From contig CALULA010000013.1 of assembly GCA_944321365.1 (NCBI GenBank), positions 1 to 61,006 of the forward strand: 61,006 nt of DNA. Reading direction: 5' to 3'. Both the position numbers and the translations under genes were made by a program. Shown piece by piece: positions 15,067 to 24,036 of this stretch (the first letter of the stretch is position 1; each line of letters starts with the position of its first letter). This DNA comes from an uncultured Paraprevotella sp. GTDB lineage: Bacteria; Bacteroidota; Bacteroidia; Bacteroidales; Bacteroidaceae. The notes under the pieces were generated by a model that made no database searches, was not told the origin of the DNA, and saw only the letters and a program-made list of their open reading frames with translations.

Positions 15067-17907
15067 TCAGCTGCGGCTCACTTCCATTCCGCGTTCCGAA
15101 ACGGTCATCTCCACAAAGCGGGCCAGCCGGTTCGCCGGCTCCTGAATCAGCCGTTTTCTGATTCGCACGGCCGCCTCTTCGTCCTTGGCTATCATGTAGA
15201 GGAAACCGCCTCCGCCTGCACCGGGCAATTTATATCCCAGACACAAATCGTCGATCTGCGAGACTATGGCCTGCACGGCAGGCGGATTCGTACCCTCATC
15301 CAACCTGCAGTTCTGTTCCCACGAACGTCTCACCAGACGCCCCGTTTCTTCCAGACTGTCGCGCTGAATGGCGTCGAACATATCCAGCGCATGGGCTTTC
15401 ATCTGCCTCAGCAGCTCCAGCCGCTCCGTCTCGTTGAGGAACATGCCTTTCACTATTTCCGACAAAATGCTCTTGGCTGTCCGCGTAATACCCGTATAAT
15501 ACAGCAAATGACATTTCCGGTATTCGGGAGACGTAAAAACATGTTCGGGCAACCAGCGGATCAACGGCTGCTGGCTGCAACCCGATGACGTCTGCAACAG
15601 CTTCACTCCCTGCAGAATGCCGCCATACTGATCCTGCCATCCGCCGCCGGTGGTCAGCAACTGCTCCAACACCAACGTGCGGTTGCCCACCTCATAACGG
15701 TCCCAGCCCAGTCCGCAAAAGTCGTTCAACGCTCCCAATACCGTGGAAGCCAGGATGGAACTTGTCCCCAGTCCCGACCCTGCCGGAACTGCCGACAGCA
15801 ACGTAATTTCCAGTCCGGCCCCGAAGGCTTTCAGCTGTTCTTCCAGAGTGGTACAGGTTTCCGCTGCAAAGTCGGGATGAAAACCGGCCAGTACCAGAGC
15901 CGCTTTCGGAATGGAAAACGGAGAACCCACCTTACGGAAATCGGCCAGTTCGTCATACGTCCGCACCACTTCCATCGCTCCCATGTCAATGGAACGCATC
16001 ACCACCTGATACGCGGCGCAGGGTTTCACGTAGACCTGTAACGGCGGTTGTCCGTTCAGCTCGACAGCCATATTTACCACGTTGCCCCCCTCCATCAGGC
16101 TATAGGGCGGCGTGTCCGTCCATCCTCCGGCCAGGTCGATACGTACAGGACTACGCCCCCACACAATCTGGTCGGCATAGACCGACAGACACGGATGTTG
16201 GCGGACTGTACAGGCAGCTCCGGTCAGCACCTCACGCATCAGCCTGAAGGCCTGCACCTCATACGCTTTTCCGTCAGCCCCGGACTGTCCAAGCACCCGC
16301 GCACGGAACATCGCATCGCTCATGCGGACCAGTCCGTCCGCCGTTTCCGGCAACACATCCGGCAGGGGCAGGCCTTCATGCGCATAAGTGCGGGCCACGT
16401 CGGCCAGGTCCAACTGATAGAACACGCTGTATGCATAATGGGCCGCCAGCTGCGGCAGGTTCGTCTTCCGGAAAGCCTCGCGCTGGGCTGTGAGACGATG
16501 CAGGTTGGCATAAGCCGACAACTCATCGGCAGAGAGCTTCCGGGCTGCCAGCCACACGGTGCGCCCTTCCGTCAGATCGGGTTCGGTCGTCATCCAACGC
16601 ACCACAAGTCCCAGCTCTTCCACATCGGAACACAACGGAAAGAGGCGTGCCGACTGCAAATCGTCACGACCGTCCACCTCTTCCGGCTTCAATCCCCTTC
16701 GCGCAAGCCAGTCTGCAGCCGGACCGCCTTGATACACGGCATCGGCCAGACTTCCCTTAAACGTGTCGTAAAAGCCATACGGGCGGGCGGCATAATCCGA
16801 CTCTCCTACGGGTACCACGTCGATACACACCCCGTCGGCAAGCGTCAGCTGCCAGTGATTTTCAGGCACTCCCGTGATGATATTGCGGCAAGCCAGCTTC
16901 CACTCCCGCCCCACATGACTGTTCTCTATCCACAATTCGGAGTTCGCGGCCTGCAAAGGCACCTCCACACAAGCGTTCTGCACGAACATGGCAGGGTGAG
17001 GTTTGGCCTTGCGGTGCATGATTTCCCGCTGGTCGGTCACGATGTTCTGCACGGCGAGTGTAGAAGAAATCAACTCATGACTGGTACCATAATGATAGAA
17101 GCTGCCGCCCTCCAGGGGGAGAACAGCCACCGTCAGACGGTTCACCTCCGCATCGGCCAGTCGCGGACGGTCGCCCAAGGCCGGTCCGAATTGCGCATAC
17201 AAATCATAAAACGACAACTGCCCCCCGCTGTTGTACGAGCGTTTCACCAACAGCTCCACAGCACGGTCGCTCAACAGCCACACCCCGATATCCATCAAGA
17301 ACAAGTGATGTTGCATGAGCCTGCCCAACTCATCCACATCCGGCTTCTGCAACATGAAGGCCAGGCGGTCTGGCGTGCGGCGGTCGGAGACGAACACACC
17401 GTGGTTTTTCGCCAGACTCGGATCGGCCCACAGACCGTAACATACCACATCGGCTTCCGGTATGTCCTGCAACGGACGCTCCGTGCGGATATAGACATCG
17501 CCGCTGGCTATCAGCGTATGCAACGACTGCGGCGCACGCTCCATCATCTTTTCATACAAAGGCAGCTGCAACGACAGCAGATGTTGCGACAGACGCTGCC
17601 CCCGTTTCCAACGGAATACGGGCACCGGCGTGAGCACTTTCCCCGACGGGGCATAGGCAGGCAGCCGGCGGCTCTGCCCGCCGGCATGCAGCAGGATGCG
17701 TTTCTCCTGTGCCAGCCAGTCGGCCAACGGAATGTTTTCAGCATGTTCCGCTTCCCGGCAAGCCTGCAGCAACCAGGCCGTTCCCCCGCCCGACCCCAGT
17801 TTATGACCTATGGGATCGGAAGTGCAGAACCATTCCTCGCGCCCCACATGTTCCACTTCATGGAAACAGTCTGCCAGATGAGGTGGAAGCGACAAGAGTT
17901 TTTTCAT
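15067..17907 (-). CDS. fkp: bifunctional L-fucokinase / GDP-L-fucose pyrophosphorylase
   Basis: The protein of 946 residues matches the length of Bacteroides Fkp (about 950). The N-terminal half is the pyrophosphorylase domain, with a nucleotide-binding GSGGGTAWLL near residue 40 and LLHAGGQSRRLPAYAPSGK near 70-90. The C-terminal part is a GHMP kinase: SPVRIDLAGGWTDTPPYS near residue 585, PAGSGLGTSSILAST near 705 and GAGGGGFLYMI near 905. It turns free L-fucose plus ATP and GTP into GDP-fucose, the salvage route used to decorate capsule and glycoproteins. I chose ATG 17907 (MKKLLSLPPHL) over 17961 because that extra part runs into fcl. It lies 11 bases after fcl. Confidence 0.96.
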   Translation of the reverse strand: MKKLLSLPPHLADCFHEVEHVGREEWFCTSDPIGHKLGSGGGTAWLLQACREAEHAENIPLADWLAQEKRILLHAGGQSRRLPAYAPSGKVLTPVPVFRWKRGQRLSQHLLSLQLPLYEKMMERAPQSLHTLIASGDVYIRTERPLQDIPEADVVCYGLWADPSLAKNHGVFVSDRRTPDRLAFMLQKPDVDELGRLMQHHLFLMDIGVWLLSDRAVELLVKRSYNSGGQLSFYDLYAQFGPALGDRPRLADAEVNRLTVAVLPLEGGSFYHYGTSHELISSTLAVQNIVTDQREIMHRKAKPHPAMFVQNACVEVPLQAANSELWIENSHVGREWKLACRNIITGVPENHWQLTLADGVCIDVVPVGESDYAARPYGFYDTFKGSLADAVYQGGPAADWLARRGLKPEEVDGRDDLQSARLFPLCSDVEELGLVVRWMTTEPDLTEGRTVWLAARKLSADELSAYANLHRLTAQREAFRKTNLPQLAAHYAYSVFYQLDLADVARTYAHEGLPLPDVLPETADGLVRMSDAMFRARVLGQSGADGKAYEVQAFRLMREVLTGAACTVRQHPCLSVYADQIVWGRSPVRIDLAGGWTDTPPYSLMEGGNVVNMAVELNGQPPLQVYVKPCAAYQVVMRSIDMGAMEVVRTYDELADFRKVGSPFSIPKAALVLAGFHPDFAAETCTTLEEQLKAFGAGLEITLLSAVPAGSGLGTSSILASTVLGALNDFCGLGWDRYEVGNRTLVLEQLLTTGGGWQDQYGGILQGVKLLQTSSGCSQQPLIRWLPEHVFTSPEYRKCHLLYYTGITRTAKSILSEIVKGMFLNETERLELLRQMKAHALDMFDAIQRDSLEETGRLVRRSWEQNCRLDEGTNPPAVQAIVSQIDDLCLGYKLPGAGGGGFLYMIAKDEEAAVRIRKRLIQEPANRLARFVEMTVSERGMEVSRS

Positions 17908-17918
17908 CCCTACCTTAT

Positions 17919-19043
17919 TTATATAGTCTGATGATTGATGCAGATGCCTTTCAGATACCACTCATAAAGCCGGTGGATGCCTTCGTCTATTTCTACCTTA
18001 TGATGCCAGCCCAGGCGATGCAGTTTCGTCACGTCGGTCAGCTTGCGCATCGTCCCGTCCGGTTTGGAAGCGTCCCAACGCAGCTCGCCCTTAAAACCGA
18101 TTTCCGTCATGATTTTCCCGGCCACCTCGCGTATGGAAAGCTCTTTTCCCGTGCCTACATTGATATGGCAGTTCCGTATTTCTTCAGCACCGGGCGCAAA
18201 CGTGTCCTTGAAATCCACGTTCAACAGGACATGCACACTGGCATCGGCCATCTCTTCGCTCCAAAGGAACTCGCGCAGGGGGCGGCCTGTTCCCCACAGT
18301 GTCACGGCCTCCGGCGTGATGCCGTAATGCGCCAGCACCTGCAGGATTTCCGCCTCGGAAGAAGCGGCGTCCACCACCATCTGTCCGCCATCGCGATTCC
18401 AGCTCACGGGGCGCAGCCCCACATCCTTGCGCACGGCCGCCCAGTCGCCTTCGTTCAGACATTTGGCCAGATGTATTTTGCGGATCATGGCCGGCAGGAC
18501 ATGGCTGTTCTCCAAATGGAAATTGTCGTTAGGCCCGTACAGATTGGTCGGCATAACGGCAATGTAATTCGTGCCATACTGCAGGTTGAAGCTCTCGCAC
18601 ATCTTCAGTCCCGCTATTTTGGCTATCGCATACGGCTCGTTCGTATATTCCAAAGGCGAAGTCAGCAGCACATCTTCCGTCATCGGCTGGGGCGCCTCGC
18701 GCGGATAAATGCATGTGCTGCCCAGAAAAAGCAGTTTCTTCACCCCGTGACGAAAGCTTTCGCCGATGACATTCTGCTGTATCTGCAGGTTCTGCCAGAT
18801 AAAGTCGGCACGATAATGCAGATTGGCCATGATGCCGCCCACGTGAGCGGCGGCCAACACCACCGCCACCGGTTGCTCCTCATCGAAGAAAGCCCTCACC
18901 GCCGCGCCGTCCAACAGATCCAGTTCCTTGTGCGAACGACCTGTCAGATTAGTGTAACCGCGCTGCTGCAGGTTGTTCCAGATAGCGGAGCCCACCAGTC
19001 CGTGGTGCCCCGCTACGTATATTTTGTCTGTCTTTTCCAGCAT
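17919..19043 (-). CDS. fcl: GDP-L-fucose synthase
   Basis: The 374-residue SDR epimerase/reductase makes GDP-L-fucose from GDP-4-keto-6-deoxymannose with NADPH. Signatures are IYVAGHHGLVGSAI at residues 8-21, the catalytic LGSTCIYP near 107 and YAIAKIAGLKMCE near 137, plus MPTNLYGPNDNF. It is somewhat longer than the E. coli enzyme (321 residues), with an insert near 200-235 (VGLRPVSWNRDGGQMVVDAAS), as is common in Bacteroidetes. It is flanked by gmd (8 bases upstream) and fkp (11 bases downstream), so de novo and salvage genes share one transcript. Confidence 0.95.
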   Translation of the reverse strand: MLEKTDKIYVAGHHGLVGSAIWNNLQQRGYTNLTGRSHKELDLLDGAAVRAFFDEEQPVAVVLAAAHVGGIMANLHYRADFIWQNLQIQQNVIGESFRHGVKKLLFLGSTCIYPREAPQPMTEDVLLTSPLEYTNEPYAIAKIAGLKMCESFNLQYGTNYIAVMPTNLYGPNDNFHLENSHVLPAMIRKIHLAKCLNEGDWAAVRKDVGLRPVSWNRDGGQMVVDAASSEAEILQVLAHYGITPEAVTLWGTGRPLREFLWSEEMADASVHVLLNVDFKDTFAPGAEEIRNCHINVGTGKELSIREVAGKIMTEIGFKGELRWDASKPDGTMRKLTDVTKLHRLGWHHKVEIDEGIHRLYEWYLKGICINHQTI

Positions 19044-19051
19044 ATCCCGTC

Positions 19052-20137
19052 CTATTCTTTATCCAGTTGTGCCTTCAGATGCAGTTTCTTCACGAACTTC
19101 ATGTCGTGTTCCACCATGATTCTCACCAGTTCCTCAAACGGGGTCTTGGTAGGATTCCAGCCCAGCAGGGTCTTTGCCTTCGTGGGGTCACCCAGCAACT
19201 GCTCCACCTCGCACGGACGGAAATATTTCGGATCGACCTCTACCAGCGCGCGGCCCGTAGCCGTGTCGATACCTTTTTCGTCCACGCCCGTACCTTCCCA
19301 CTTCAGTTCCACGCCCAGATTACGGAAAGCCAGCGTGCAGAACTCACGGACGGTGTGCATCTCGCCCGTGGCAATCACAAAGTCTTCCGGCGTCTCGTGC
19401 TGCAGAATCAGCCACATACACTCCACGTAGTCCTTGGCATATCCCCAGTCGCGCCGGGCATCCAGATTGCCCAGATAAAGCTTGTCCTGGAAGCCCTGCA
19501 CGATGCGTGCGGCCGCCAGTGTGATTTTGCGCGTGACGAAAGTCTCGCCGCGGCGTTCGCTCTCGTGATTGAACAATATGCCGTTCACGGCAAACATACC
19601 GTAACTCTCGCGATAGTTCTTCGTGATCCAGAAGCCGTACTGTTTGGCGACGCCATAGGGCGAGCGCGGATAAAAGGGCGTTGTCTCGCGCTGCGGCACC
19701 TCCTGCACCTTGCCGAACAGCTCGGAAGTCGATGCCTGATAGATGCGGCAGGTCTTCTCCAGTCCGCAGATGCGCACGGCCTCCAGCAGGCGCAGCGTGC
19801 CCACGGCATCGGCCTCAGCCGTATATTCCGGCACGTCGAACGACACTTTCACATGACTCTGGGCAGCCAGGTTATAGATCTCCGTAGGATGAATGTCGCT
19901 GATGATGCGGATGAGCGAACTGCTGTCCGTCATGTCGCCCCAATGCAGGTTCACCAGACGGCTTTTCTTCATGTCACGCACCCACTCATCCAGATAGAGG
20001 TGTTCGATGCGTGCCGTATTGAACGAGGAAGAACGGCGCATGATGCCGTGCACCTCATAGCCTTTTTCAATCAAAAACTCGGCCAGATAAGAGCCGTCCT
20101 GACCCGTAATACCGGTAATCAATGCCACTTTTCTCAT
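19052..20137 (-). CDS. gmd: GDP-mannose 4,6-dehydratase
   Basis: The 361-residue enzyme makes GDP-4-keto-6-deoxymannose from GDP-mannose, the first step to GDP-fucose. It starts [22 protein letters not shown] and contains [12 protein letters not shown], the catalytic [23 protein letters not shown] (YxxxK) and [16 protein letters not shown], all diagnostic for Gmd. ATG 20137 was chosen; the frame runs on to 20215 but through the promoter region. It is the first gene of gmd-fcl-fkp. A -7 box (TAACTTTG) lies 43 bases upstream. Confidence 0.96.
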   Translation of the reverse strand: MRKVALITGITGQDGSYLAEFLIEKGYEVHGIMRRSSSFNTARIEHLYLDEWVRDMKKSRLVNLHWGDMTDSSSLIRIISDIHPTEIYNLAAQSHVKVSFDVPEYTAEADAVGTLRLLEAVRICGLEKTCRIYQASTSELFGKVQEVPQRETTPFYPRSPYGVAKQYGFWITKNYRESYGMFAVNGILFNHESERRGETFVTRKITLAAARIVQGFQDKLYLGNLDARRDWGYAKDYVECMWLILQHETPEDFVIATGEMHTVREFCTLAFRNLGVELKWEGTGVDEKGIDTATGRALVEVDPKYFRPCEVEQLLGDPTKAKTLLGWNPTKTPFEELVRIMVEHDMKFVKKLHLKAQLDKE

Positions 20138-20179
20138 ATATGTTTCTCTAAATTTTGTGATAGGTTCTGTTAAATGCTG

Positions 20180-20187
20180 CAAAGTTA
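20180..20187 (-). promoter_or_regulatory. -7 element of the gmd-fcl-fkp operon
   Basis: TAACTTTG on the minus strand matches the -7 consensus exactly. No clear -33 TTTG is found at 19-21 bases upstream. Confidence 0.4.
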
Positions 20188-20249
20188 TATCTTTTTTACC
20201 AAAGAAGAGTCTCAACCGCTTCTTTCTTCACCTTGCCGTCCGGTGCTTC

Positions 20250-21233
20250 TCAAAGGGCGGCGACTTCACCGACAGACAGCCCGGTGGCCTCGGCGACGGT
20301 TTCCGCCGGCAGGCCTCTGGACTTCAACCGGCGGGCAATCTCCAACGCCTTCTCACGCTCCCCCTCGATACGGCCTTCCGTCCGGCCCTCGGCGCGGCCC
20401 TCTTCCAGTCCCTCGGCACGGCCTTTCTCCAGTCCCTCGGCGCGGCCCTTCTCCAGTCCCTCGGCGCGGCCTTTCTCCAGTCCCTCGGCCATACCTTCAA
20501 AGCGGCCCTCCATACGTCCGGTGGCGATGTTGTCGCGCAAGATGACGATGTTGTCCATGTGGCGGTAGTATGCCGTACGTTCGTCTTTCGACATGCGGTC
20601 CACTTTCAGGCGCTCACGCACTTCATCCAATCCGGGAGCCGTGGCGTTTTCCGGCACGATGCCCGTGTTCAGATAATACATCCATTCTTCCAAAGGGGTC
20701 TTGGCCTCACGCGTGAAATCAGCGACCTTCAGGATGTAATATTCCGGATAAAGCTGACTCACGGTGTCTACATGAAAAGTCTGCCGCTGAAAGGGGGACA
20801 GTTCCAGCACATCATGCTCATGCAGACCGCGGAATTCCGTCTTGCCGTGATAGACGAAGTCGCGGCCGTGCCCCAGGTCGAAGTAGACAATGTTCACGCT
20901 GTATACCTTGCGCACGTTGCTGTAGCCTTCACCGCGATTGATATACTCCGTCACCAGTTTGGACGTTCCGAACAGCATACGCTGGAAATAGGCATACTCC
21001 GTATTGTTCTGCACCTCGATGATGACCAGTTCCTGCCTGGAGTTCAGCGCGAGCAGGTCCACCCGGTTATACTTGTCGAACTCATCTTCCTGATTGCTCT
21101 CGCTCTCCAGCAGATGTTTTATGGTGATCTTCTCGCGCAACAGGGTCGTAAGCAACCCTTCCAGCACCACGAAATTGGCCTTGTTGCGCAGCAGGCGTTT
21201 CATCGCCCAGTCAAAACGGATATAGGTTTCCAT
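20250..21233 (-). CDS. Rpn-family recombination-promoting nuclease / PD-(D/E)XK protein
   Basis: The protein has 327 residues. The N-terminal 200 form a PD-(D/E)XK nuclease-like domain: IRFDWAMKRLLRNKANFVVLEGLL, then the active-site strands RVDLLALN and LVIIEVQNN (D, then E-x-Q, where the usual K is replaced by Q as is frequent in this family). These proteins resemble transposase-like Rpn nucleases and can act in recombination. Residues about 240-290 are EG-rich repeats such as AEGLEKGR, encoded by 24-bp tandem DNA repeats. A helical C-terminus follows (ALEIARRLKSRGL). I chose ATG 21233 since the upstream 108 codons run through repeats. It has its own strong promoter at 21309-21279. Confidence 0.82.
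   Translation of the reverse strand: METYIRFDWAMKRLLRNKANFVVLEGLLTTLLREKITIKHLLESESNQEDEFDKYNRVDLLALNSRQELVIIEVQNNTEYAYFQRMLFGTSKLVTEYINRGEGYSNVRKVYSVNIVYFDLGHGRDFVYHGKTEFRGLHEHDVLELSPFQRQTFHVDTVSQLYPEYYILKVADFTREAKTPLEEWMYYLNTGIVPENATAPGLDEVRERLKVDRMSKDERTAYYRHMDNIVILRDNIATGRMEGRFEGMAEGLEKGRAEGLEKGRAEGLEKGRAEGLEEGRAEGRTEGRIEGEREKALEIARRLKSRGLPAETVAEATGLSVGEVAAL
20399..20494 (-). repeat. 24-bp in-frame tandem repeats in the Rpn gene
   Basis: Four copies of a 24-base unit, nearly identical, encode AEGLEKGR repeats in the C-terminal part. Because 24 is a multiple of 3, gain or loss of units keeps the frame. Confidence 0.85.
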
Positions 21234-21278
21234 AACGATATACTTTTTCTCTGTCGGACAATCGATGACTATTTCCCG

Positions 21279-21309
21279 CAAATATACTGAAAATAAGGGG
21301 AGATGCAAA
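21279..21309 (-). promoter_or_regulatory. promoter of the Rpn nuclease
   Basis: On the minus strand TTTG (21309-21306), a 19-base spacer and TATATTTG (21286-21279) match the Bacteroidetes consensus perfectly. Confidence 0.75.
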
Positions 21310-21379
21310 CATTTTTCCACTCTATTCTCGCCCATGGGGCGGGACGGGCTGCCGACTGCCTCCTCTCTCCGGCTACGGT

Positions 21380-21467
21380 TGTGCGCAACATCGCAAGCGG
21401 TTGTGCGCAACAACGCAAGCAGTCTTGCGCAACGGCAGGCAGCGTTTTGCGCAACGGCAGGACAGGC
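21380..21467. repeat. 22-bp phased TGCG array C, four units
   Basis: Cores begin at 21382, 21404, 21426 and 21448, exactly 22 bases apart. The shared part is TTGCGCAAC or TGTGCGCAAC. Adjacent pairs are more alike: units 1-2 share ACGCAAGC and units 3-4 share GGCAGG. Confidence 0.85.
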
Positions 21468-21471
21468 CTGC

Positions 21472-21520
21472 AAAAAGGCCGCGCCGCAAACGTCCGGGAA
21501 CGGACTGTCTGCGGCGCGGC
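21472..21520 (-). terminator. terminator of the export lipoprotein gene
   Basis: An 11-bp stem (GCCGCGCCGCA / TGCGGCGCGGC), read on the minus strand, is followed by CTTTTTG. It lies just after the gene that ends at 21568. Confidence 0.75.
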
Positions 21521-21567
21521 GATAAGTCTTGACCGGCCCCCGGTGCCGTTGCTCCAATCTCCCGCGG

Positions 21568-22374
21568 CTAACGCAGGATATTGACCACCAGCGAAGCGAT
21601 GGATACCAGGATACTGATGGAGCTGACCCAATAGCTGGTGCTGGAACCGATGTCGGAGTTTTTCGATTTCGTCTTGTTCGGGGTCACGTAAAGCACATCA
21701 TTCTGCTGCAAATAGAAATAGGGTGAATTGATGATGTTGGCGTCGTTCAGGTTCAGCTCATGGATGGACTTCTGCCCCGTGGAGTCCTCGCGGATGAGTT
21801 TCACGTTGTCCCGCCGTCCGTAAATCGTCATATCCTTGGCCAGCGAGAGCGCGCCGTAGATCGACACCTTCTCCGACGGCACGGTGAAAGTGCCCGGACT
21901 GTTCACCTCGCCCAGCACGTAGATTTTATAGTTGCTCAGGCGCACGGTCACCACCGGGCGTGTCTTCAGATAAGTGCCCTCTATTTTCGAGGCGATCATG
22001 TCCTCCACCTCATTGGCCGTCATGCCTCCCACTTTCAGCCGGCCCAGAATGGGATAGTTGATGGTCCCGTCGTTGGTCACCAGAAAGGTCTGCAAGGTGG
22101 GCTGCGAGGTCAGTTGCGACCGCCCTGCTCCCACGGCCGGTGTGGTCGTCAGATTGAAAGGCACCACCGCCTCGGCGTCTTCCGGACAGTTCACCGTGAT
22201 GGTCAGCTCGTCCTTCGGCATGATACGTGCCTCGTAAAGCACCGCACTGGAGTCCAGATTCACCTCTTGACTGTTCATCATGTAGGGCACGGTTTTGTAG
22301 GATGTGCAGGAAGCTACGGCCAGCACAGCCGCCACCGGCAATATTCTGAACAGCGTCAATAGTTTTTTCTTCAT
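21568..22374 (-). CDS. polysaccharide export lipoprotein (Wza-like, short)
   Basis: The protein of 268 residues has a lipoprotein signal ending LAVASC (Cys23). A polysaccharide-export domain (residues about 45-150, MPKDELTITV, FLVTNDGTINYPILGRLKVGGMTANEVEDMI) and one SLBB domain (about 155-230, YKIYVLGEVNSPGTFTV) follow. A C-terminal hydrophobic segment (WVSSISILVSIASLVVNILR) is where Wza places its amphipathic pore helix. It would form the outer-membrane export channel. The likely inner-membrane partner is the Wzc kinase at 29603. It follows manA after 27 bases and is probably cotranscribed. A second, multi-SLBB export protein lies at 48184. Confidence 0.9.
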   Translation of the reverse strand: MKKKLLTLFRILPVAAVLAVASCTSYKTVPYMMNSQEVNLDSSAVLYEARIMPKDELTITVNCPEDAEAVVPFNLTTTPAVGAGRSQLTSQPTLQTFLVTNDGTINYPILGRLKVGGMTANEVEDMIASKIEGTYLKTRPVVTVRLSNYKIYVLGEVNSPGTFTVPSEKVSIYGALSLAKDMTIYGRRDNVKLIREDSTGQKSIHELNLNDANIINSPYFYLQQNDVLYVTPNKTKSKNSDIGSSTSYWVSSISILVSIASLVVNILR

Positions 22375-22401
22375 ACGTTCCTATAAGATGTTTGTGGATA
22401 T

Positions 22402-23370
22402 TTAAACATAAGCCTCCAGCACTGTGGCTTCGCCCTGAGGCTCCAGGCGCACCTGCCCGGCCTCGGCAGACACCAGCAGTGTATGGCCTGCCGTGAGCAG
22501 GGTTTCCTCTCCGTCGCAGCTCACATGGCAGCTGCCTGCCGTACAGATCAGGATGACGAAGCTGTCCAGCTCCGCATAGTCGCACGTCATCGGCTCCGTC
22601 AGGCGGTAGGCCGTGGTGGTGAAGAACGGGCTTCTCACCAGCTCCGACGGCTCATTGGGCACGATGTCGCGCCGCTGTTCAGGGGCCGTCAAGGTATAGT
22701 CGATAGCCTCGCGGGCCTCTTCCACGTGCAGCTGACGGGGTTTGCCATGGGCATCCGTCCGCCCGAAATCATAGATGCGGTAGGTCACATCGCTGCTCTG
22801 CTGTATCTCGCAGATGAAGCACCCCGTGCCGATGCTGTGCACACGGCCGGCCGGCAGGTAGTACACATCGCCGCGCTGCACGTCGTAACGGCGGAGCACT
22901 TCGGGCAACGTCTGGTCGGCCACACGGGCGGCATATTCATCGGCTGTGACGGCACGGCTGAACCCGTCGAGCAGATAAGCGCCCGGCGCACGGTCCACCA
23001 CATACCACATTTCCGTCTTGCCCGGACAGCCGTGACGGCGCAGGGCCAGCTCGTCGTTCGGATGCACCTGCACCGAAAGGGGCTGCGCCGCATCGATAAA
23101 CTTGATGAGCAGGGGGAACTTCGTACCGAAACGGGCAAAGTTGTCCCGCCCCAGCAGCGCACTCTGCCCCTCTTCTGCCAGCCGGGTCAGCGTCAGTCCG
23201 TCGTAGGCACCGCCCACAACCACCGATTCGCTGCCTGCTATGCCCGACAGTTCCCAACTTTCGCCGATAGTCCTTCCGTCCGGCTCAAGTCCCTTGAAAG
23301 GAAGGATGCGATGCCCTCCCCAGATAGTCTCCTTAAAAATGTCCGTAAACCGGAACAGCTTATTCTTCAT
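22402..23370 (-). CDS. manA: mannose-6-phosphate isomerase, class I
   Basis: The 322-residue cupin enzyme interconverts fructose-6-phosphate and mannose-6-phosphate. The zinc-site motif is LSVQVHPND near residue 98, followed by KTEMWYVVD. The later signature is LPAGRVHSIGTGCFICEIQQSSD. It feeds mannose-6-phosphate toward GDP-mannose and so to the gmd-fcl route upstream; phosphomannomutase and GDP-mannose pyrophosphorylase are not in this window. The length is normal for the short bacterial type. A promoter lies directly upstream at 23424-23393. Confidence 0.92.
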   Translation of the reverse strand: MKNKLFRFTDIFKETIWGGHRILPFKGLEPDGRTIGESWELSGIAGSESVVVGGAYDGLTLTRLAEEGQSALLGRDNFARFGTKFPLLIKFIDAAQPLSVQVHPNDELALRRHGCPGKTEMWYVVDRAPGAYLLDGFSRAVTADEYAARVADQTLPEVLRRYDVQRGDVYYLPAGRVHSIGTGCFICEIQQSSDVTYRIYDFGRTDAHGKPRQLHVEEAREAIDYTLTAPEQRRDIVPNEPSELVRSPFFTTTAYRLTEPMTCDYAELDSFVILICTAGSCHVSCDGEETLLTAGHTLLVSAEAGQVRLEPQGEATVLEAYV

Positions 23371-23392
23371 ATCAAATCATAAAAAGAGCGTC

Positions 23393-23424
23393 CAAAATTA
23401 CAAAATTCTGACAATACGGCCAAG
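23393..23424 (-). promoter_or_regulatory. promoter of manA and the export lipoprotein
   Basis: On the minus strand CTTG (23424-23421), a 20-base spacer and TAATTTTG (23400-23393) fit the consensus with one -33 mismatch. Confidence 0.6.
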
Positions 23425-23581
23425 AAAAACAGAAAGATTGTGACCGCCACGCACTTTTCGGACGTTTTACGGCCCGCGAAAACCTTAAGGAAAAACGAAC
23501 CGGAAAAACCGTATGGCACCGCGCCATACATAGCATAAAAAAACTCAATCGTACCTATTAATTAAAGAAAGGAAAAAAGCC

Positions 23582-23824
23582 ATGAAGACAAACCGTTATG
23601 ACCTGACCCGGCTGGCCGTCCTCTATTTCCCGGACTCCACAGAGAAAAACGCCCGCCGCCGTTTGCTCAAACTGCTGCAAGGCGAACGCGACTTGTGGGA
23701 ACAGCTCACCGCACTGCACTTCGGCCGTTACCAGCGTACGCTCACGCCGCGACAGTATGAACTCATCATCCGCACGCTCGGCCTGCCCGACAGCGATGAT
23801 GACTTCGGCAACTGGGCGCGATGA
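23582..23824 (+). CDS. DUF4248-family small protein
   Basis: This 80-residue protein has the DUF4248 pattern: YDLTRLAVLYFPDSTEKNARRRLLKLL at the start, then a helix, and LTPRQYELIIRTLGLPD near the end. The function is unknown. Such genes commonly sit with HU-HIG and smalltalk genes beside Bacteroides capsule loci, as here. GAAAGGAAAA precedes the ATG as a plausible ribosome site. It points opposite to manA. Confidence 0.8.
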   Translation: MKTNRYDLTRLAVLYFPDSTEKNARRRLLKLLQGERDLWEQLTALHFGRYQRTLTPRQYELIIRTLGLPDSDDDFGNWAR

Positions 23825-23910
23825 ACAATGCCGGTGCCTGCCTCCGCCCGCCCGACAGCGGGCGGGAAAGGGCAACGGCGCGGGTGAAAAGGCGCAAAAA
23901 CCGACAAAGA

Positions 23911-23945
23911 GGTGCGCAAAGGTGCGCAAAGGTGCACTTTTGCGC
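23911..23945. repeat. short GTGCGCAAAG repeats
   Basis: The 10-base unit GGTGCGCAAA occurs twice, then a third degenerate copy (GGTGCACTTT) and TGCGCACC. It uses the same TGCGCA word as the 22-bp arrays but with 10-base spacing. It lies upstream of the HU-like gene. Confidence 0.55.
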
Positions 23946-23966
23946 ACCCCTGTTTTTGCGGCAACC

Positions 23967-23974
23967 TATCTTTG
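23967..23974 (+). promoter_or_regulatory. -7 element upstream of the HU-like gene
   Basis: TATCTTTG matches the consensus exactly and lies 62 bases before the ATG. No good -33 element is seen at the usual distance. Confidence 0.45.
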
Positions 23975-24036
23975 CATCGTCATCCGGACGACATGAGATT
24001 TCAAAACAAAAAAACAAATTTAAAACCAAAAAGCGT

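Larger units (their letters stand above)
21234..21567. other. 334-bp intergenic region between the export lipoprotein and the Rpn nuclease
   Basis: No gene is visible. It holds the Rpn promoter (21279-21309), TGCG array C (21380-21467) and the terminator of the export gene (21472-21520). Confidence 0.7.

Noticed and set aside
16048..17931. A 627-codon plus-strand frame opposite fkp.
   Set aside because: It is antisense to fkp, which is a full-length recognisable enzyme, and its composition is typical of a shadow frame.
23885..23960. Possible CRISPR or a fifth 22-bp array.
   Set aside because: The TGCGCA words are 10, 18 and 16 bases apart, so the 22-base phase is not kept. Unit length is far too short for CRISPR.
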